Made by a program: the position numbers and the translations under genes
Shown: positions 48,701-61,684 of the stretch, one piece after another
How the letters are laid out: every line of letters begins with the position of its first letter
How positions within the stretch are numbered: the first letter of the stretch is position 1
Notes under the pieces: generated by a model
The model's input: only the letters and a program-made list of their open reading frames with translations
What the model was told of the DNA's origin: nothing
Databases searched by the model: none
Source of the DNA: Episyrphus balteatus
Lineage: Eukaryota; Arthropoda; Insecta; Diptera; Syrphidae
Length of the DNA stretch: 64,000 nucleotides
Assembly (NCBI RefSeq): GCF_945859705.1
Contig: NC_079137.1
Coordinates: forward strand, 28,639,322-28,703,321
Direction: 5' to 3'

Positions 48701-51700
48701 TTTTTTTTTTTGGCTAGTTTGAAATTATTAAACCTTTTAAGCTCATTTTTTCTAAATAAAGGCAAATGTGATTTTATATTTAAACAAAACCAAAACACGT
48801 CATCTAAAATTATTTTTTGGCAGCACATTCTTTTCAGAGATTCTTTCTGTCTTGTCTAACATCAATGTTACCCGTCTAAAAATATGCCATAAACTGAAAA
48901 ATAAACTGTCTGTCTTGTCTCGTCTTAAAACTTATTCAAAAAAAAAATGTTCAATATAATATATGATTCTCATCATTCATTCATTTTTGCTTCGATTTTA
49001 TTTCACAAGAGCTCTTCAAATGCTCATTTATTTTTGTTCCTCCAAATCCACACTTACACATTTACAAATTAACACAATTACTCATTTGTGTAAAATAATT
49101 ACCAACATACAAGAACTTGCAATAACCATTGTCCTAATTAATTTTTTTAAATTAATCACCAAACAAAAAACATCAAGCTCACATTCTGAAAACATAAATT
49201 TATTATGAAAAACCCACCAGTTGCGCAAATATTCAAAATATTCCGTTTTGCTATTTTTTTTTGTTGTGTTTTGTTTTTGGCCAAGTCTGACCATTAAGAA
49301 TGTTGGCATCTTGTCACATAATTACTCCGGCAGTCGTGCTATTTTACAAGAAAAAACCAGGTCCGGGCACTGTCTGACTGTCTCTCTGCTGACTCTAGAT
49401 ACCCAGCTTGCCTCATTAGGACTGATATGGCCACATGTAAAACATAATTCGCATCAACATCACAATATTCCTAGTCGTCAACATCATCATCATCATCGTC
49501 ATCAACATATTCATGCTGGCTTTTATAATTATCAAAATTCCTTGGCGCTCAAAACTGCTGTCTACTTTCTAGTTCATGTGTGTGTGTACTTGCCACAGTA
49601 CACTTCCCGCAATCCGAAACGTTAGAAACAGCATTTTTGAGGTCAGTAGTTACATATACTCCTGACGACGATGATGATGATGAACTATGGAAACAAAAAA
49701 CTTAACGTTCTATCAGGCTGTTGTAGATGTGAAGGGTGCAAAATACTTCTAGTGCTAAAGGCGGTTACCGCCCCATTATATTTGTTCCCTTTTATCAGGG
49801 GCCAGCCGGGCAGGGACGTGACGGGTCGATCTGATTTGTCTGCGTAAGTTTCTGACTTGCTTTTGTTTTAATTAAAAACAGAATCTATGCAGTTCAGTGC
49901 ACTAGTTCTTCTCAATATAATTACACACACACGCACATAAATAAATGTACACCGAGTCGAGAAATATCTATGGAATGTCAACATTTTTGTATGAAAACTC
50001 TTCAAATTGTGTACGTATCCTCTATTATAAGAGCGGACAATATGAAAAAAAAAAAGTAAAATAAAAGTTTTTTGGTTCATTCATTCATCTTGCACGATGT
50101 TCTTCTGTTTCGGTGTGTTTATTATAAATACACGAATTGAATTGCGGAATAATTTGTGTTTTGCTGCATGTGACGCACGGATTTTGAGAGAAAGTTTATT
50201 TAAAACTTAGAACGGGGGTGAATGATGTTCCTCCCCTTCACTTGTTTCTCGTTTACAAAACAAATTTTTGATGTTTTCCGTCAGAAAGCAGAAGAAGAAA
50301 TTCAGAAACAGATTCAAATTGTGGGAAATCAAAGCGGCCACTGGGGTGTATACGTAATTTTTTTTGTCCATCGTCAGTTTAGTTAAACTTTGGCCGTTTA
50401 TTTGCAAATTGCTATAAGTTTTTTCCTTCCGGTGTGGCAGTGTTTTGATGATGCGATGTCTTGGTGGTGGAGATGGGTGGCGAGTAAGTTTAATTAAACA
50501 AGGAATTCCTTTGCAACTTTTGTAAACATGTCTGTTTCCGCAACTTGGGTGTTAATTTATTTTTGACTACAGCCTTGACCTTTGTGAGAATTAGAACAAG
50601 AAATTAAAATTTGTAAGCAAGAAAATTTTATTGGATGTAGTTAAGGATTAAAAGTTTTGTTAAGAGTACCTATAAGAACCTACTGCAACGGGGTTCATAA
50701 GTATTTGTTAAAACAATAATATTAAAGAATATTTGATTATTCATTTCAATTGATGGTGAAATAAGTTACCTGGATTTAAGTATTTGTATATTAAGCAGTA
50801 TATTAAGTATTTGTTTTCATTCAGAGAAGCTTTAAACATAACTAAATAATTGGAGATTTATCATTCTGTATTCAGTTTGTATTATTGTTCAATAACTCTA
50901 GTTTTTTGTTCATTAATCTTGCCGAGTCTGTAAAAAAGGCAGTGTCAAATCCGGTAGTTCTAATTCCAGACATTGTAGTTGTTTATTATCTTAGGTAGTA
51001 TTTGGTGATTTTAGCTCCTAAGACTAGGCTGTTAAAAACAAGGTGTCATAAAATTTCCAATAATTGGAACCTAAAACCTTTTCTGTGGGAATATGGTTTT
51101 CAAAATATTGATTTTAAAAAATTGTACCCAAGATTTATTTAGAACAACATTGACTGGAAGATTCTGATTTGGCATAAGTTGTACTTCAAATTTTAAGTCT
51201 TAATAATTACTTAACACAGATTTTGAGGCCTAATTATTTTTATGCTTGCATTTTTGCAAATGCCGTTATGACAACTGCCCGGCCAGGAGTAGGAGGAAGT
51301 TATGGAACAACGACAAGTTTTTGATAGGGACGGATTTAATGATTAGGAACCCTCACAATAAGCCATACGAATTTTTCTATCAGAAAAATATTTCACATAC
51401 GCCATAGTGGCCACTTGTTACGACTTAAACCTATTTAGCCTTGTATCACTTGATAAAAAAAAGAATTTGCCATTTCCTATGCCAACTTTAATAGTAAGAA
51501 AGTCCAACTACGGAGCTGACCTCATTGTTTAAGTAAAGTAATACTTAATATTTTAATTCTGTATGGTTTTATTTCTCTTTTAGATCAGTTCGGATTTATT
51601 TCAGTGCGAAAAAGTAAAAAAAGGTAAAGTGTTATTTTGCTTTCGTAAAATGTGATAGTGACGAATTTTTAAGTTCGGCGTTATCTCATTAAGCTATTCA

Positions 51701-54692
51701 ACTGATTTTAATTAAAAAAAAAAAAATTGTTTCCAAAAGCATTTTCGTTAATGTTATTAAAATTGTGATCTTATCTTCGAAATTCATGTAGCTAGTGGAT
51801 TTTTTCTATTTTTTTTTTTTTTAACGGGGAACTGCTTTTTTTACTTTTTACTTTCATTAAAATTATAAAATGAGCTTAGTTAATATTGAATTAAGGTATC
51901 TATTTTGTACTATGTACTGAGACATATTTCTCTTTATTCATACAAAAATGGTAAACTTAACCTTCTTCTTTAATTTAAGTCTTATAACTTTAATTACCTT
52001 GATAGAAAGTATATAAAACACATAAATTATTACATCAAATTGCAATCTCTGACAATTTCATATAATAAAAGTTCATACATACATTTTCTTTGAAAATATA
52101 CAAAACATAAAAACTTTCCTAATTAGCAATAGCACCGAAGCGCATAAGATATGCCATTTGACGTGCTCTATAAGAATGTCGCACTTTTTATAAATATGGA
52201 GTGCTTCTCCAATTGCAACTTGCAATTGGTTACATAAAAGTTCTAATTGAGTCACACAATGGGGTAAGAGTATAACCACTAAGAACACACATTAATATGT
52301 GTGTTCTACCACTTTAGCATTCTAATTAAACCCTCCAATCTGGTATACTACTTCTTCTCTTCTTCTTATTATTATTTCAAGTGCTTTTTCGCGCACAAAG
52401 TGTGAAATTATTCCACACTTGCATCCAGATACCCCAGAAACTCAACAAGAACACCACTAAATCAGTGAAACACTATGGAAAGGTGTACAATTGTGGAACA
52501 CACTTATTCCCCCCTTATGCCATTAAACTACAATTAAATATAAATGAAGCTTTTTCCGAGAGAATATCTTCATACTTTGCTGCTTCTCTTCCGAATGAAG
52601 TAAACTACCTCAAAAGTATACCAACAGTAAAATTCCTCATTATATACAGATTTTCTAAGTAGTGGTTTTGAATTTTATTAAAAAAAGGGAAATTGGTACT
52701 GCAATAGATTTTTTGTTAGAAGAAAAGTTTTTGAAATAATCCAAAAAAGGATACTTTTAGGTTTTTGTTTATACAAATGGTTTTATTATCTTTCAAATGC
52801 TCAAATTTTATTCCTGTTAATGAATTGAAAGAGATGTCTTTGTATAAAACCAATCGTTTGAATCCTTTCATTAATGAATTTTAATAAGGTAATTTAAAGT
52901 TTTGACTTAATAATTAATTTCAATGCTACACGTTCCCGCGCGTTTAGGTAAAGTTTTAAAGGCAAACACCAGAGGCAAAATAACACAGACTAAAATTTGA
53001 TTAGATCCTTGAATTTATTTAAATAAGTGCTTGCAAAAGTTCAACCGCCCCCGCTTAAGGCTATGGGAGAATTCACTGTATTAACTATGTTGGTTTCAAT
53101 TCTACGACATGTAGAATTGCTTTTCGAGAAGAAGAAAAAGGGAACAAGAAAATAAAGTTTAATCTACTCAAAGATCTATCGAAAGAGAAATGTACGGGTT
53201 CACTGTAATCCCAAGCGAAAAGCTAATGGAATTTGATAAAAAACGATCTGAATGGCTTCCCAAATCCTATACAAACCCTTAAGTATTCTTTTGAACAAAA
53301 AAAAAGGGGAATATAGAAATGAAACACAAAAAAAAAACTTTTGAGAGCGGAATGTATCTCTCCCCGAAAGCCTTTCGAGCAATTTTGATTCGATTAAAAG
53401 GGTTCCAAAGGTGAGAAAGCCAGTGAATCCGAAAATTCCGGTAAACCACTAAAAAAAGGGGGTGCACTTCCCTATTAAGTTCCCCTCACTCCATTTGTAT
53501 TGGGTGAATATATTTTGAACGAGGTTAATGGCTATAACGGCTCTGCCATGGCAACGAAAGACCTAATTGAGGTTATAAGTTGTAACTAAATTTTGTATTG
53601 AAGTGCCATTGAGACTGACAGGAATGTTGGGAATGTCTTTCGATTTAATTTGGGCAGGACCTGTGCCAGAGAAAATTAATTCATGCAAACGGGTTTTGGA
53701 TATTATAACAAGATACTTTTAGATAGATATTGAAAAGATGTTTTCGTAGGACGACGACCGACGGACGCTTTAATTAAATTGGAGTGCCAATTCGTATCCA
53801 ATGATTTATTAATTAAATTGTCGGATGGGAACTGAAATTATGTTATTTTATATTGTCAAAGGATAACACTTCATTTAAATATTATGGATAATGTTGAAGA
53901 AAACTCAATTGAGGTACAGATTTCAGACTTTAAAAGTTGAAATAAAGGAACCAAAGAGGAGTATTATAAAATTAATCCTGTTCTTGACAATTATTTCTCT
54001 CATACTTAATGAGAAATAATAGATTACACTACAACTTTACCACATTCGTATCATTTGTTGAGTTTTCTCTATGAAATACCATTGTTTTTTTTATTTTATG
54101 GGGAATTTCAATATGGTACCAACCTTGTCTTGCTGCAAAAATATAACAAGACAACTTAGTGTTAAAATATTGGCCCTTGTAGTTAGGGCACACAATCTCT
54201 TAAATTGATTTGTTCTGAAATAAAGTTTGTATGATGAACTTTATTTATATCCTCTTAATTTTAAAACTGTTCATCATAAGAAATAATGTATTACTATTTA
54301 CTGTTAGGTGGTATATTCACCATTTCCTTATTTAAATTGATCGTATAGTCTAAAAAAATCTTATATTCTATTTCTACATAACTGAAGCTTGATCATTGAC
54401 TATTCCAGCTCAAGGTCGTAGCACACGAATCTCAGTCTTGCGTGAGTTGGTACTCATACATATCCACAAACATCACCACTAGCTAAAAAAAAAAAAGAAC
54501 CTTATTATCCTTCTATATCAACAAAGACAAGTTCAAAGATGAAAGGATTTACATTTCGCTATTAATTTTCTCTCTCTATCCTTTGGTGACATCCTGCAAG
54601 AGTCAGAGTTAATTCAGAATGCAAAGACTCTTCTTTTTAGAAATTTTTTTTTTTTGCTAAAACATAATCCCTGGTTTGAAAGTGAATTCTTT
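48701..54692. other. AT-rich intronic DNA
   Basis: No gene is recognised. Small trinucleotide runs (CAT/ATC at about 49470-49505 and GATGAT at about 49665-49682) give a His-rich chance ORF (49221-49625). Opposed short ORFs near 52073-52662 and 53200-53467 have no protein features. Confidence 0.45.
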
Positions 54693-55034
54693 TCATTCGA
54701 CCTGCCCCCATGCTCCTCCGAATAACCTTGTCCCACAAAAAACTAACCCTGTTGCAAGGAATGCTGAACACACACATAGCAAGATGGATGGAGCCAGTTC
54801 AGCCACTGGGCGTACAACCATATCTGCCACATAATTTTGCATGCATGGCAGGTCATCATAAGGATCCTTCATCCTTTCGGAGCCAAACCAACCACACACA
54901 TTCTCTCGACCATAGATTGCCCCACAGGAGATAACAGCGTGGCATACAATGCGCCACAGCAGTGCCAGCAGCGCGGCGCGGGATAGAACATATGTGTTTG
55001 TCTTGTAAGTCATATCGGAGTTGAATATGAACAA
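54693..55034 (-). other. GC-richer patch with a minus-strand open frame of unknown status
   Basis: The composition is markedly less AT-rich than the neighbourhood. The minus strand is open for 113 codons, with two hydrophobic stretches (around SRAALLALLWRIVCHAVISC and LAPSILLCVCSAFLATGLVF) separated by a charged segment. No family was recognised, and an overlapping plus-strand frame of 74 codons exists. It could be a conserved intronic element, an exon of an unseen minus-strand gene, or chance. Confidence 0.2.
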
Positions 55035-57134
55035 GGGTGAGGGTTAGGGTCTGGGGGCATTTTTCTGCAGCATCCCTTTCATTTGACTAAAAGCCCTTTG
55101 GATATGACTTTTGTTTGTGTGTATAGGCATTTATGGTCATTTCAGTCTGTTTAATCCTGTGATGCACTCGCCTATTTCAATTCATTAACGTCTTTACTTA
55201 TTATGATTAAGGCTTCTTCCAAGCCAAGGCCGAGATGTAAAACTCCTGCAATGATGTCTTTTCCTTGAGTCAGTCACGTGATTGGAGTTAAATCCTTTGT
55301 TTTATTGCTAAAAAAAGAAAGAAAATAAGGTGGGTCCTTGGTTATTTTGTTTAAGTATTAAAAGAATTTTTCCCCAACAGAACATTGAAAAGGTATTTTT
55401 TGTGTGTGCAAAGCTTGAATGTCTATGACTATTTTGCTAGCTCTCTTGAGGTTGCTCGAAGGTTATTCGAAAAAGAATTTGAAAAGTTTCAGTTTGTTTC
55501 AGAATTCAGTTGATGTTGCGATTTCACTTCGAATTTGAAAATAAAAGTTGAAGACAATTTTGTTTAATAAAAATGGTAACAAATTGATAAATTTTTGGAA
55601 ATTTTGAAACTCGTTGCTGGTAAATATGAATTAAAAAAAAAAACTTTTTAAAAGTGACTTATTTATTCGAGAAAAACGAGACGAGAGGGTCAAGTATATA
55701 TATGTCACTTTCAAAGCTATTATATTAGTATTTATAGAGAATTAATTTATATTTTTGTTTACTTAAGGAAAACATAAAACTAGGATTAGACGTTCAACGA
55801 AATCGATTAACGCGTTGACTCTAGCCGTTAAAATGAAGTCAAAATCTTTTCCAAGGGTGACTTGTCGTGTGGTCGTCAACAAAAAATTCAAATTCTGTCC
55901 ACCCGTTGACGGGTACGATGACACTCGCGATGACAGACAGTTTTGGGTTGTGATGACATTTTTTTTTTGTTTTAGGTTTTTTTTTTAAATCACCCTATTT
56001 TTATGCATTTCCTGTGGAAAACAAATCTTAAAATCTTATTATTTTAACAACAAATTATCGCTCATTTAAGGTTCAATTATCAAAATTAATTCTTAATAAT
56101 TTCCCCCCACAACATTAAAACACAAAAAAAAATGTAACCACCATCAACCAATCATTAATCTTTTGTTGAAAATTATTGAAAAATCGATAAACAATATTGT
56201 ATGTACTCCTAATTGGCTATTTATTAATTAAATTTTTATAATAGAACAAAAACCACATCATCATTCCCATGTGGTATTTACTCTGACAAAAAAAAAAACA
56301 TCATGAACAAATTAACAAAAATGAATGTTAATTTTAGATACAAAAAAATATATTGAAAAAAAAATAAATTATTTGAAATTTTTTCACATTTAACTTTATT
56401 AATCTATCTGAATGTGTTTGGCGACAGCAAAATATAATAAATTTAATTATACACCCACTAACACCTTGAAAATAGGAATTTACACCAAAAACAAAAAGAA
56501 AAAAAAAAATAGAAAAATAAAGCAAAGGGAGAAAAAGAAGGAAAACAAAAGTGAACAAACCAAAATTAATTTTTGTCGATTAGTTTATTGGCGCCTTGTA
56601 ATGAATAATTTATAGATATTGCCATCAAAATTGGTTGGTTAACCGTTTATTTTAATTGAAAAGAAAAGAAGGATAAATATTTATAATTTAAAATTAAAAT
56701 AATAAATTGATAAACGAACTTTCATTTTTCAGAAAAAAAACATGATGATTTAATTATGTATTTTAAAGAAGAAATGTGCGGAAAAAGGACATTATTCTAA
56801 ATATTAGTAAACTTAACCATAGTTTTATTAATACATGATTACAAGGCGGTGTTTCTTAGTAAGTTAAGAATCGCAAGGTTAACTCTACCGCAATACTCAC
56901 TATTCAGTTTATGTAAGTGATTTCCAATAAAGGTATAGGTCAACAAAGTCGAAACATCCAAAATTAATTATAAATAATTTTCTAACTCAATTTTTTTAAC
57001 AGACATTTTTTTGGTATTTTAATAAATTAATACATTTTAGTAATTTTTATTTCATGTTGTTAAATTTATTACTTTATATAGTCTTAAGTAAGGCTTGTCT
57101 ATGTGAATTTGGCACCAAATGCTAACTTTTTTTC
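55035..57134. other. AT-rich intronic DNA
   Basis: No gene or clear element is recognised. A/T homopolymers are frequent around 55625-56540. Confidence 0.45.
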
Positions 57135-58090
57135 AAACCCACCTGGTTCGATTGCCCTAGTTTAGCCCAGGATAGCCCAAGATTTCTTTTTCGTTAGCCC
57201 ACCCGCAGTTCTAAAGTTATAAAGGAATTATTTTGTTTACCTAAAAAATCAGAAAAAATATTTTTTTTTTGTTCAGTGTAAAAATTGTTGGTTTTGAACT
57301 GTGGTTCGTTTGCCCACGCTAGCCCAACTTTTTCTCTTTATTCAACTTTTTTCAACAACAAAAAAAATTATAAAAAACTTTTTTTCATATCAGAAACCGA
57401 AAAAAATATACTTTTTTCCTATGAAAAAATCGTTAATTTAAAACTGCATTATTTTTTATTCACCTAAAAAAAAGTACGCATACACCACAGTGACCTTTTA
57501 AATTTATAATTTAGATAAAATAAATCCACTCCTCAAATGTTATTTATTTGACTGAGAATTCTGACTTGAAGCTCCAAATTACCATAGTTTGTTGAGAAAG
57601 GTTGAAAAAGTACTATTCGTGTACTGAAAAAGAAATCACCTCACACAACATTTTATATTTATTCCTTTCGAAAAAGTTTGAAAAGATTATATACTAAGCA
57701 TGTAGCTTTTCTAGGTGCTCATATGGCAAACCAAAAAAATCAATGAATTTTACACGTGAAAAAAAATATTTGTATTTTGTGGCTTTTAACGTAAAATAAA
57801 ACAAATCAACTTAAGCTTCTTAACAGGAATGTTATATGGACTACATTAATCCTAAATCAAATAAATTAATAACATTTGGGGCACAGTGCCCACACCAGTG
57901 GATTTACTTTTTCTAAATTATAAATAAAAAAAAGTCACTGTGGTGTATGCGTACTATTTTTTTTTTTTTAGGTGAATAAAAACTAAATGCTCCTATAATT
58001 TCTAAACTAAGGGTAGGATAGCGAAAAAATCTTGGGCAAACAAACCACAGTGCAAAACCAACAATTTTTATACTGAATTAAAGAAAAAAA
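57135..58090. repeat. Modular foldback repeat, copy 2
   Basis: The core at about 57260-58090 has ends GTTCAGTGTAAAAATTGTTGGTTTTG, ACTGTGGTTCGTTTGCCC and the complement GGGCAAACAAACCACAGT, AAAACCAACAATTTTTATACTGAA. CACTGTGGTGTATGCG and GGCACAGTGCCC modules appear as in copy 1 at 37543-38228. A partial extra module (GATTGCCCTAGTTTAGCCCAGGATAGCCCAAG) precedes it from about 57150. It ends about 140 bp from the odorant-binding protein stop codon and may supply its distal 3' flank. Confidence 0.75.
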
Positions 58091-58207
58091 ATCAATTTTT
58101 ATGCTCAAGAGTTAAGGTGCATGTTTATTATTGAACATTTAAAATGTAGTTAATTTATTTTATAATATGTGGGTGATATTCTTGATTTGAATAATATATA
58201 TTTTTTT

Positions 58208-58213
58208 TTTATT
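58208..58213 (-). promoter_or_regulatory. Polyadenylation signal AATAAA of the OBP gene
   Basis: AATAAA on the minus strand 16 bases after the stop codon; another AATAAA lies further down at 58153-58158. Either could serve as the cleavage signal. Confidence 0.5.
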
Positions 58214-58229
58214 TTCTGTTTGAAAAATT

Positions 58230-58559
58230 TTACATTTTGCTAAAAACATCATCCATACACTTAAACAATTCATACCCACACTCACAGCGCTCACTGCTAT
58301 GAATACTATTCTTGCATTCATCCAAAGCAAAAGTCATATTTGATTGTCCTTCCAAGTCAAAATTTAGTTTAGCTTCTTCATATTTCAAGTTGCATCCATC
58401 AATTAAATGCAAGTCTTCTACCATACAAGCTCCAAAACATTTGATTTTTGGTGTAATTTGAGTTAAATTTCGGTGTAAAAGTGCCACTGCTTCATTTTCT
58501 GTAATGCCAGATAATGGGATACAACTCATTATAGTACACTGAGAATTTTCTACCATGCA
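58230..58559 (-). CDS. Odorant-binding protein, exon 2 (mature protein)
   Basis: Exon 2 encodes essentially all of the secreted protein and ends at the TAA at 58230-58232. In the 125-residue precursor the six conserved cysteines are C29, C57, C61, C98, C108 and C117, spaced x27-x3-x36-x9-x8. This is the classical insect odorant/pheromone-binding (PBP_GOBP) pattern, including the invariant C2-x3-C3 (KCFGAC) and C5-x8-C6 (CECGYELFKC). Such proteins are small all-helical carriers that bind hydrophobic ligands in sensillar lymph or other secretions. Four further cysteines (C17, C24, one in DGC, one in CEC) exceed the classic set, so additional disulphides are possible. The acceptor is TTTTTTTTTCAAG (AG at 58560-58561); the upstream exon is joined in phase 0, so the ATG at 58556 is an internal Met. 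The orthologue is not identified. Confidence 0.92.
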   Translation of the reverse strand, partial: CMVENSQCTIMSCIPLSGITENEAVALLHRNLTQITPKIKCFGACMVEDLHLIDGCNLKYEEAKLNFDLEGQSNMTFALDECKNSIHSSERCECGYELFKCMDDVFSKM

Positions 58560-58623
58560 CTTGAAAAAAAAAAATGTATTTTAATTTGAAACAACGAATC
58601 AATATTATTCAACATCAACCTAC
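58560..58623 (-). other. OBP intron (64 bp)
   Basis: The minus strand runs GTAGGT...TTTTCAAG with a T-rich tract before the acceptor; phase 0. A short first intron right after the signal-peptide codons is common in insect OBP genes. Confidence 0.85.
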
Positions 58624-58671
58624 CTGAAACACAAACACAATAAGAACTAATGCAATTATTTTGCTAGTCAT
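58624..58671 (-). CDS. Odorant-binding protein, exon 1 (signal peptide)
   Basis: The ATG at 58671-58669 begins MTSKIIALVLIVFVFQ, sixteen codons ending at a CAG|GTAGGT donor. A basic residue followed by an uninterrupted hydrophobic core is a typical secretory signal peptide; cleavage is expected about at the exon junction, just before or near Cys17. Joined to exon 2 it gives a 125-residue precursor, within the usual size range of OBPs. The gene is antisense to the inferred kinase intron. The ATG is preceded by a TATA-like box about 65 bp upstream. Confidence 0.88.
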
Positions 58672-58736
58672 GTTGATAACTTTATTCCAACTATTTGGCA
58701 ATAAAAATGAATTTTCATTGAAGCCAGTAACACCTA

Positions 58737-58744
58737 ATATATAT
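58737..58744 (-). promoter_or_regulatory. TATA-like box of the OBP gene
   Basis: The minus strand reads CATATATATTAGG about 65 bases upstream of the ATG, leaving room for a short 5' UTR. This is a plausible TATA box, though in AT-rich DNA such strings are common. Confidence 0.45.
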
Positions 58745-58745
58745 G

Positions 58746-59252
58746 TAGCTGCAAATGAAAATGCCAATTCGTATACAAATTGTTGATTTTAATTGAGGAT
58801 AAATTGACCAGCTTTTGTGCAGCTAGGAAAATAAATCATTTTCTATCTAATCGATGTTTTTATAGCCTGAATGTGACAAGGCAACTAACCGTAAACTATT
58901 CATTTGCTCTGACAGTTATTTTTTGTTATATTTTTTTTTACCTGAAAATATTTCTGAATAGTTGAATTTAGTAGTTTTTACATGACTGGCTTACATTTTG
59001 TTCAAATAGAAATATGAACTTTTGCCTGGTATATATTTTTTTTATTTTATTTAACACACATGATTTACGTAACGGGTTTTTTATATGTTTTTAGATTTAA
59101 CTATACATGTTTTGTATCTATACACTATTGGCATTTGGTCTTTGTCCTTTTAAATAGAAAAGTTATTAAGAAAAATTTGAAAATATTCTTAATAAGCAAT
59201 GGATTGTTACTGAAATTGATTTTCACAATATAGTAGAGTAACTAAAGCAAAT
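58746..59252. other. AT-rich intronic DNA
   Basis: Nothing recognised beyond the presumed upstream regulatory region of the OBP gene. Confidence 0.4.
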
Positions 59253-59254
59253 TA

Positions 59255-60708
59255 TTAGGGAACCCGGCCGAACAGCTCTGATTTTGACGATTTTTTTTTT
59301 TCAAACGTAGGTAATTAGAAATACTTTAAAGTCTATAGATTAAAAATTGCCGGTGTTGCCGTATTGTTTTTTAAAATTAAAATTAATTTTTTTTTAACAA
59401 AACCATTTTTTTTGCTTAAATTTCATAAAACAAATGATAGCAAAAGATTCTCTAGTAATTTAATTAAAATATATAAAAGGCAGTAAGGGACAATCTTCCA
59501 TCGTTTAAGCGATAAATGCAATTTTCTAACATTCTGACCTCAAACACAAAAAAAATATTTTGAAAACAACGGCAACACCTACAATATTTTAAAATACATT
59601 TTTAAAAAGCCAGAAGCTCATTCATATCTCTTAAATTTAAATCCACTAAATTTAATCAAGACTTTTTGAAAAAATGGTCCTCAAACTCAGAATTAAAAAA
59701 AAAAATGTTATTAGAAAAATGTAAAATGACTTTTTTCCAAACTTTTTCTAATAAAATATGAATTTATTTAAAAAAAATTTTTGGCCATAAATATTATAAG
59801 TTGAATTTCGAAGCAAAAAAGGTAAAATATATCACACTTTTGAAAAAAATGAAAAATTACTTCAATTTCAATGGTTTTTTTTTATTAACTGAATTTTTGC
59901 ATTGAAATAATTAATTTTCTCAAAGACTGTGGTAAATAGGAACTTTAAATTTTTGCTATTTAACTTTCAACAGTAAGGGTTATTAAATGAATAAAAAATA
60001 ATTTAATGCTTAGATGTTGAACTTTAAAAAAAAAAATAAGTTACATTTTTTTTCAAAACTTTTATTAAAAAAGTTCTTCGAAAACGAAATACTTTTTAAT
60101 TTTTTTCATAAACCGTAATACATATTGACATTTCCTTTTATAATTTGAAATAATAATAAATGCGGCCAAAAAAATTTGAAAATAAATGCATTTTATATTA
60201 CAACCAAGTTTAAAAAACGACATGTTAAAATTTTTTCAATAATTTTTTTTTTTCAAAAATCAGAGTTCAATTAACATTCTTTCAAAAGCAGTTCATTCAA
60301 TTAACTTAATTTTAATTTTACATATATGACTAAGCTTCTAGCTTTTAAAAAATGTATATTTGAATATTGTAGGTGTTGCCGTTGTGTCCAAATATTTTTT
60401 TTTGTGTTTGAAGTCAATTAATAAGAAAATTGCATCTATCGCTTGAACTATGGAAGATTGTCCCTCACTCCCATATATTTTTTTTCCTTGAACTTCCTAG
60501 ACAATCTTTTGGCATCAATTAATTTATGAAATTTAAGAAAAATTTTTGAAAAAAATTTGTTTTTGTTCACAAAAATCTTCAATTAAATTAAAAAAATCAA
60601 AACGGCAACACCGGCAATTTTTAATCTATAGACTTTAAAGTATTTTTAATTACCGACGTTTGAAAAAAAAGATCATCAAAATCTAAGCTGTTCGGCCGGG
60701 TTCCCTAA
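59255..60708. mobile_element. 1.45-kb foldback element with TA target duplication
   Basis: The ends are TTAGGGAACCCGGCCGAAC and its complement, flanked by TA (59253-59254, 60709-60710). The arms continue through TTTAAAGTCTATAGATTAAAAATTGCCGGTGTTGCCG, GGGACAATCTTCCAT and GCGATA-ATGCAATTTTCT, each matched inverted on the right. There is an AT-rich centre and no ORF of note. The TA duplication suggests a Tc1/mariner-type mobiliser. Interior phrases (AAAACAACGGCAACAC, AAAAAGCCAGAA) also occur in the palindrome at 19640-20200. Confidence 0.88.
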
Positions 60709-60710
60709 TA

Positions 60711-61682
60711 TTGCCAAATTTTGAGCTTTAGTTACTCCACTAATATTCAAATCTAATCATTGTTGAGCTTTTCTTCACGAATGAAGATATCACATTATCT
60801 CTATTTATAAAATCATAGACATTACTCAAACAAATCTGTGCTGCCATCCAACTAGAAATAAAATTTGCATTCTTGTGAAATTGGCTCGAATGCAGAAACT
60901 TACAGTTCTACTAAGCATCTTATTCTTTTCCTTTATTTTTTGAATATTTTAAAAACTCAGAAACTAGGTACAACTTTTTGAAAGAATCAAGCTTTTGAGT
61001 TAGGTGGTTATTTGTTTTGGAATGTAAAGTGTTTTCCATTGTGTTTTACTTAATATACCAAAATCTGCATTTCTGGAACACTTCCATGAATCAAAAATTG
61101 AAATTTATTATGACAGTAAATCAAACAATCCGGTGACTTAAAATTTTGATCTTTTTATACATATTTCAAATCTCGAAGAAAAATTTGTAAGGCATAAAAA
61201 AAGGACTTCAAGTAGATAAGTTGTTGCTGAATTTGGTCTTGAAATACTGGCTTAAGGTAGATATAGTACCGATGCGATGTATTGCAATAAATGTATCTAG
61301 ATACTTAGAAAAATGCATTCAGTTTAACCAAAGGAACGTGTCTTTGACACAATATTTTCTGAATTTGCATTTTAAAAATTATTTCCTTTTTCGAAATCGA
61401 ATACCATTTTTTTACTAAAAAGAAGAAACTTGTACAAACATTTATACTTTTTTAATAAGTTATTTTTTTGTGAAAAAAGCTTTAGAATGGGAGATTTCTT
61501 GTTATAAAAACTATAATTCTTTTCTTTTAATCAAAGGTACGCCATTCCTTCCGACGTATAACGTTTAATCGTTTTGTGTTAAATTTCTTCTTAATGGTTA
61601 AACCTATTTTTTAAAAATATTTTTCTAAAAAAAAAAACGCTTTTGAAAAAATTAAACAAAATTTTTAAAAAATATAATTATG
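60711..61682. other. AT-rich intronic DNA
   Basis: No gene or repeat boundary recognised. Confidence 0.45.
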
Positions 61683-61684
61683 TA

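Noticed and set aside
49221..49625. 134-codon His-rich ORF
   Set aside because: The His stretch comes from CAT trinucleotide repeats and the N-terminal hydrophobic part from T runs; no family features.
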